Source: Phyllobacterium calauticae
Lineage (GTDB): Bacteria; Pseudomonadota; Alphaproteobacteria; Rhizobiales; Rhizobiaceae
DNA length: 64,000 nucleotides
NCBI RefSeq assembly: GCF_019991125.1
Contig: NZ_JAGENB010000002.1
Span: forward strand, 62,001-126,000
Direction of reading: 5' to 3'
This document shows positions 60,475 to 64,000 of this stretch, in pieces. The position numbers and the translations under genes are program-made. Under the pieces are notes generated by a model. That model was not told where the DNA came from, made no database searches, and was given only the letters and a program-made list of their open reading frames with translations. Each line of letters begins with the position of its first letter. Position 1 is the first letter of the stretch.

Positions 60475-62079
60475 ATGAAGACCTACAAGAAACTCCTTGC
60501 GGCGACAGCGCTTGCAATGTTGACGGGTGGGCTGATGGCAGGTGGAGCCTCGGCTAAATCTCTCGTGTACTGCTCTGAAGCTGCTCCCGGCGGTTTCGAC
60601 CCTGCACTTTATACCGGCGGTGAAACGCTTGATGCGACTGGCCAGGCTGTTTTCAATCCATTGGTTGAATTTACGCCCGGCACATCGACGGTTCGCCCGG
60701 CGCTTGCAGAAAGCTGGAAGATCTCGGATGACGGCCTTGAATACACGTTCAAGATCCGCAAGGGCGTCAAGTTCCAGACCACGAGCTATTTCACACCAAG
60801 CCGCGAGCTGAATGCCGACGACGTGGTTTTCTCCTTCGAACGTCAGAAGGAAGGCAGCAAGTGGGCCAAGTATGTCGAAGGCGCGACCTACGAATATTTT
60901 GAAAGCATGGACTTCCCCAAGCTGATCAAGGAAGTCAAGAAAGTGGACGATCTGACAGTCAAGATCGTGCTGAACAAGCCAAGCGCCCCGATGCTCGCCG
61001 GCCTTGCGATGGACTTCTCGTCGATCGTTTCGAAGGAATATGCCGACAAGCTGATGGCTGACGGCACACCGCAGAAATTCAACGAACAGCCGGTCGGTAC
61101 CGGTCCTTTCCAGTTCGTTGACTATCAGCTCAACACTGCGATCCGCTACGAAGCCAACCCGACCTATTGGAAGGGCAAGGTTAAAGTCGACAACCTGATC
61201 TTCGCGGTTACACCGGACGCGGCCGTTCGCGTACAGAAGCTGAAGGCCGGCGAATGCAACCTGACGATCTATCCGGATCCGGCCGATGTTGATGGCCTGA
61301 AGGCCGACAAGAACCTGACGGTTATCCAGGAAAGCGGTCTGAACATTGCCTATCTGGGTTACAACACCACCCAGGCGCCTTTCGACAAGCCGGAAGTGCG
61401 CAAGGCGCTCAACATGGCCATCGACAAGAAGGCAATCGTTGATGCCGTCTATCTCGGCCAGGCCAAGCCGGCGATCAACCCGATCCCGCCGACAATGTGG
61501 TCCTACAACAAGTCGATCAAGGATGACGAATACAATCCTGAAGCGGCAAAGAAGGCCTTGGAAAAGGCTGGCGTGAAGGATCTTTCCATGAAGATCTGGG
61601 CGATGCCGGTTGTGCGTCCCTACATGCCGAACGGCCGCCGTACGGCTGAACTGCTGCAGTCCGATTTTGCCAAGGTCGGCGTGAAGGTCGAGATCGTCAG
61701 CTATGACTGGCAGGAATACCTGAAGCGCGCTTCCGATCCGAAGCATGACGGTGCGGTCATTCTCGGCTGGACCGGTGACAATGGCGATCCGGACAACTTC
61801 CTTGCCGTGCTGCTGTCGTGCCAGGCCGTCGGTCAGGCCAACCGTACCGCATGGTGCAACAAGGAGTTCACTGCACTGATCGACAAGGCTGCTGTGACTG
61901 CCGATCAGGCCGAACGCACCAAGCTCTATGAAGAAGCCCAGGTTATCTTCAAGCGCGAAGCTCCATGGGGCACGCTTGCTCACTCGCTCGTAACGACAGC
62001 CATGACCAAGAACGTGACCGGCTATGTAGCCAGCCCGTTCGGCGTTCATAACTTCGCTTACGTCGACATCACCGAGTAA
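60475..62079 (+). CDS. dppA: Dipeptide ABC transporter substrate-binding protein
   Basis: 534 residues. A signal peptide (about 1-27, ending GASA) leads into the SBP_bac_5 fold: VYCSEAAPGGFDPALYTGGETLDATGQAVFNPL near 30 is characteristic of DppA, and EYTFKIRKGVKFQ near 84 and AQLGWTGDNGDPDNFLA-like segment near 430 follow. Binds dipeptides (in some species heme or delta-aminolevulinate) in the periplasm. First gene of the operon. Confidence 0.9.
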   Translation: MKTYKKLLAATALAMLTGGLMAGGASAKSLVYCSEAAPGGFDPALYTGGETLDATGQAVFNPLVEFTPGTSTVRPALAESWKISDDGLEYTFKIRKGVKFQTTSYFTPSRELNADDVVFSFERQKEGSKWAKYVEGATYEYFESMDFPKLIKEVKKVDDLTVKIVLNKPSAPMLAGLAMDFSSIVSKEYADKLMADGTPQKFNEQPVGTGPFQFVDYQLNTAIRYEANPTYWKGKVKVDNLIFAVTPDAAVRVQKLKAGECNLTIYPDPADVDGLKADKNLTVIQESGLNIAYLGYNTTQAPFDKPEVRKALNMAIDKKAIVDAVYLGQAKPAINPIPPTMWSYNKSIKDDEYNPEAAKKALEKAGVKDLSMKIWAMPVVRPYMPNGRRTAELLQSDFAKVGVKVEIVSYDWQEYLKRASDPKHDGAVILGWTGDNGDPDNFLAVLLSCQAVGQANRTAWCNKEFTALIDKAAVTADQAERTKLYEEAQVIFKREAPWGTLAHSLVTTAMTKNVTGYVASPFGVHNFAYVDITE

Positions 62080-62089
62080 TTTACTCCTC

Positions 62090-62122
62090 GCGGTACCGGC
62101 TTCGGCCGGTACCGCCTTTTAT
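62090..62122 (+). terminator. UUCG-capped hairpin between dppA and dppB
   Basis: An 11-base perfect stem (62090-62100 with 62105-62115) capped by TTCG and followed by CTTTTATT. Such a hairpin after a binding-protein gene usually trims or partly ends the transcript so that the permease genes are made at lower level. Confidence 0.8.
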
Positions 62123-62131
62123 TGGGTTACC

Positions 62132-63139
62132 ATGTTCCGATACATCGCTTCACGAGTGCTGCTGCTGATTCCGACCTTTATCGGCATCAGCTTTGTGGCT
62201 TTTATGTTCATCCGCCTGCTGCCTGGCGATCCTGTCATTGCGCTCGCAGGCGAGCGCGGCATGACGCCGGAGCGTCACCAGATGCTGCTTGAGCAGTTTG
62301 GCTTCAACAGGCCGATCTGGGAGCAGTACTTCTCGTTCCTGTGGAATATTTTTCACGGGGATTTTGGTACGTCGATCGCCAGCAAACGTGCGGTCCTTGC
62401 GGATTTCCTCACCCTGTTCCCGGCGACGCTTGAGCTTAGCCTCTGTGCCATGCTGTTTGCCGTCATCATCGGCATTCCCGCCGGCATTTTCGCTGCCGTC
62501 AAGCGCGGTTCGATCTTCGACCAGTTGAGCATGGGAATCGCATTGGTTGGCTATTCCATGCCGATTTTCTGGTGGGGCATCCTGCTGATCATCCTGTTCG
62601 CCGGTATTCTGCACTGGACGCCGGTGTCGGGCCGCATGGATCTGATCTATTTCTTCAAGCCCACGACCGGCTTCATGCTGATTGACAGTCTCATTTCCGG
62701 GCCGAAGGGTGCGTTCAAATCCGCATTCTCGCATCTGATCCTGCCGACCATCGTGCTTGGTACCATCCCGCTCGCGGTCATCGCCCGCCAGACACGTTCC
62801 GCCATGCTGGAAGTGCTGGGTGAGGATTATGTGCGCACGGCACGGGCCAAGGGTCTCGCGCCGAAGCGGGTCATCGGCATCCATGCCCTGCGCAATGCCA
62901 TGATCCCCGTCATCACGACGATCGGCCTGCAGATGGGCCTGCTGATGGCCGGCGCCATCCTCACGGAGACGATCTTCTCCTGGCCCGGTATCGGCAAGTG
63001 GATGATCGACGCCATCGCGAAACGCGATTACGTCGTCGTTCAAGGCGGCCTGATGCTGGTCGCGCTGATCGTCATGACCGTCAATTTGATTGTCGATCTG
63101 CTCTATGCGGTCGTCAACCCGCGTATCCGCGTAAAGTGA
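62132..63139 (+). CDS. dppB: Dipeptide ABC transporter permease DppB
   Basis: 335 residues with six membrane segments. MFRYIASRVLLLIPTFIGISFVAF at the start and RTARAKGLAPKRVIGIHALRNAMIPVIT (about 231-258, the EAA loop) are typical of DppB/OppB. It pairs with DppC to form the channel. The next gene starts 6 bases after its stop. Confidence 0.93.
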   Translation: MFRYIASRVLLLIPTFIGISFVAFMFIRLLPGDPVIALAGERGMTPERHQMLLEQFGFNRPIWEQYFSFLWNIFHGDFGTSIASKRAVLADFLTLFPATLELSLCAMLFAVIIGIPAGIFAAVKRGSIFDQLSMGIALVGYSMPIFWWGILLIILFAGILHWTPVSGRMDLIYFFKPTTGFMLIDSLISGPKGAFKSAFSHLILPTIVLGTIPLAVIARQTRSAMLEVLGEDYVRTARAKGLAPKRVIGIHALRNAMIPVITTIGLQMGLLMAGAILTETIFSWPGIGKWMIDAIAKRDYVVVQGGLMLVALIVMTVNLIVDLLYAVVNPRIRVK

Positions 63140-63145
63140 GGAACT

Positions 63146-64000
63146 GTGACTAACGAAGTTTCCCCTCCCGCACCGCTTGCTGCCGCCCCCAAAGAGGGCC
63201 GCATGGGCAGGTTTGCAGAATTCTGGTTCTATTTCAGCGTCAACAAAGGCGCTGTCATAGGGCTTGTCACCCTGATTTTTCTGGTCCTCGTTGCCATTCT
63301 CGGACCGTTCATTGCGCCGCATGCGCCCTATGAGCAATATCGCGAAGCACTGCTGACGCCACCGGCCTGGCAGGAGGGCGGCAATACGTCATTCCTCCTG
63401 GGAACCGATGCTGTTGGCCGCGATCTGCTGTCCCGACTGATCTACGGCGCGCGCTTCTCGCTGTTCATCGGTTTGATTGTCGTGGCCATTTCCATGGTCA
63501 CCGGCGTCATCCTTGGTGTTCTCGCCGGCTATTTCCGCGGCTGGGTCGATGCGCTGATCATGCGCATCATGGATATCATTCTTGCCTTTCCGCCACTGTT
63601 GCTGGCGCTGGTGCTCGTTGCCATCCTGGGACCGGGCCTGTTCAACGCGATGATCGCCATTGCGCTGGTTCTGCAGCCGCACTTTGCGCGTCTGACGCGC
63701 GCGGCGGTGATGAGCGAAAAGAACCGCGAATATGTGATTGCCGCCAAGCTTGCCGGTGCGGGCCACATACGGTTGATGTTCAAGACAATCCTGCCGAACT
63801 GTCTGGCGCCGCTGATCGTGCAGGGCACGCTGTCCTTCTCGAATGCCATCCTTGAGGCGGCGGCTCTGGGCTTCCTCGGCATGGGTGCGCAGCCGCCCAC
63901 ACCGGAATGGGGCACCATGCTGGCAGAGGCACGCGAATTCATCCTGCGCGCCTGGTGGGTGGTCACATTCCCCGGTCTTGCCATCCTCGTCACCGTGCTT
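63146..64000 (+). CDS. dppC: Dipeptide ABC transporter permease DppC, N-terminal part (cut by window edge)
   Basis: 285 residues are seen from a GTG after GAGGAACT, and the frame is open to the right edge. The N-terminal helix (about 39-60), the LLGTDAVGRDLLSRLIYGARFSL segment near 93 and the EAA-like loop EYVIAAKLAGAGHIRLMFKTILPN near 196 are typical of DppC. Usual length is about 300, so only a short tail is missing; ATPase genes probably follow outside. Confidence 0.92.
   Translation, partial: MTNEVSPPAPLAAAPKEGRMGRFAEFWFYFSVNKGAVIGLVTLIFLVLVAILGPFIAPHAPYEQYREALLTPPAWQEGGNTSFLLGTDAVGRDLLSRLIYGARFSLFIGLIVVAISMVTGVILGVLAGYFRGWVDALIMRIMDIILAFPPLLLALVLVAILGPGLFNAMIAIALVLQPHFARLTRAAVMSEKNREYVIAAKLAGAGHIRLMFKTILPNCLAPLIVQGTLSFSNAILEAAALGFLGMGAQPPTPEWGTMLAEAREFILRAWWVVTFPGLAILVTVL

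Overview
The window is a high-GC, gene-dense chromosomal segment of an alphaproteobacterium of the Hyphomicrobiales (Rhizobiales). This rests on a CtrA/SciP/ChpT cell-cycle module, an EipA-type envelope protein, GANTC (CcrM) sites before ctrA, rhizobial-style inositol genes and a GnnA/GnnB-like pair that would fit 2,3-diaminoglucose lipid A. The last point favours the Brucellaceae/Phyllobacteriaceae side of the order. The species cannot be fixed from sequence reading alone.

Left part (1-10.8 kb): the end of an L-fuconate dehydratase and a 2H phosphoesterase, then a cobalamin riboswitch in front of a Rieske demethylase pair (gbcAB). Convergent to these is a tight minus-strand operon, mocD-mocE-mocF-panB-like-purU. 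It looks like a rhizopine-type O-demethylase with its electron chain, joined to two folate/one-carbon-type enzymes. The PanB-like protein appears to have lost the usual metal ligands. A divergent LacI-family gene and TGATAG/CTATCA palindromes probably control this block.

Inositol block (9.9-27.4 kb): an IolI/MocC-like inosose isomerase; an inositol/rhizopine ABC importer (ibpA, iatA, iatP); iolG; a second Gfo/Idh dehydrogenase; the RpiR-type repressor iolR; a fused iolC-aldolase; iolD; iolE; a small membrane protein; and iolB. Palindromes of the form (G/A)GAA-N6-(T/A)(T/C)C lie before ibpA, iolR and iolC. A large GH92 lipoprotein with an N-terminal coiled coil sits antisense inside this block and looks foreign. 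With mocDEF, the block predicts uptake of methylated or amino-inositols, O-demethylation, entry into the inositol pathway and disposal of the released C1 unit.

Middle (27.4-37.8 kb): an ECF sigma factor/anti-sigma pair (SigF/NrsF type) with a divergent stress set (DUF1223, a Met-Lys-Asp repeat protein, cytochrome b561, a Tat molybdo-enzyme), then RidA, a coniferyl-aldehyde-type dehydrogenase, an MFS pump with its LysR gene, a LysE/Lrp pair and tRNA-Met.

Right part (37.9-64 kb): gnnA/gnnB-like genes, mnmA, sciP, a FliJ-like gene, ctrA, a tyrosine phosphatase, a MocR-type regulator with an MFS gene, a quinone oxidoreductase with LysR, chpT with a degenerate receiver protein, eipA, assorted envelope genes, and the start of a dipeptide ABC operon (dppA, dppB, partial dppC) that runs off the right edge.
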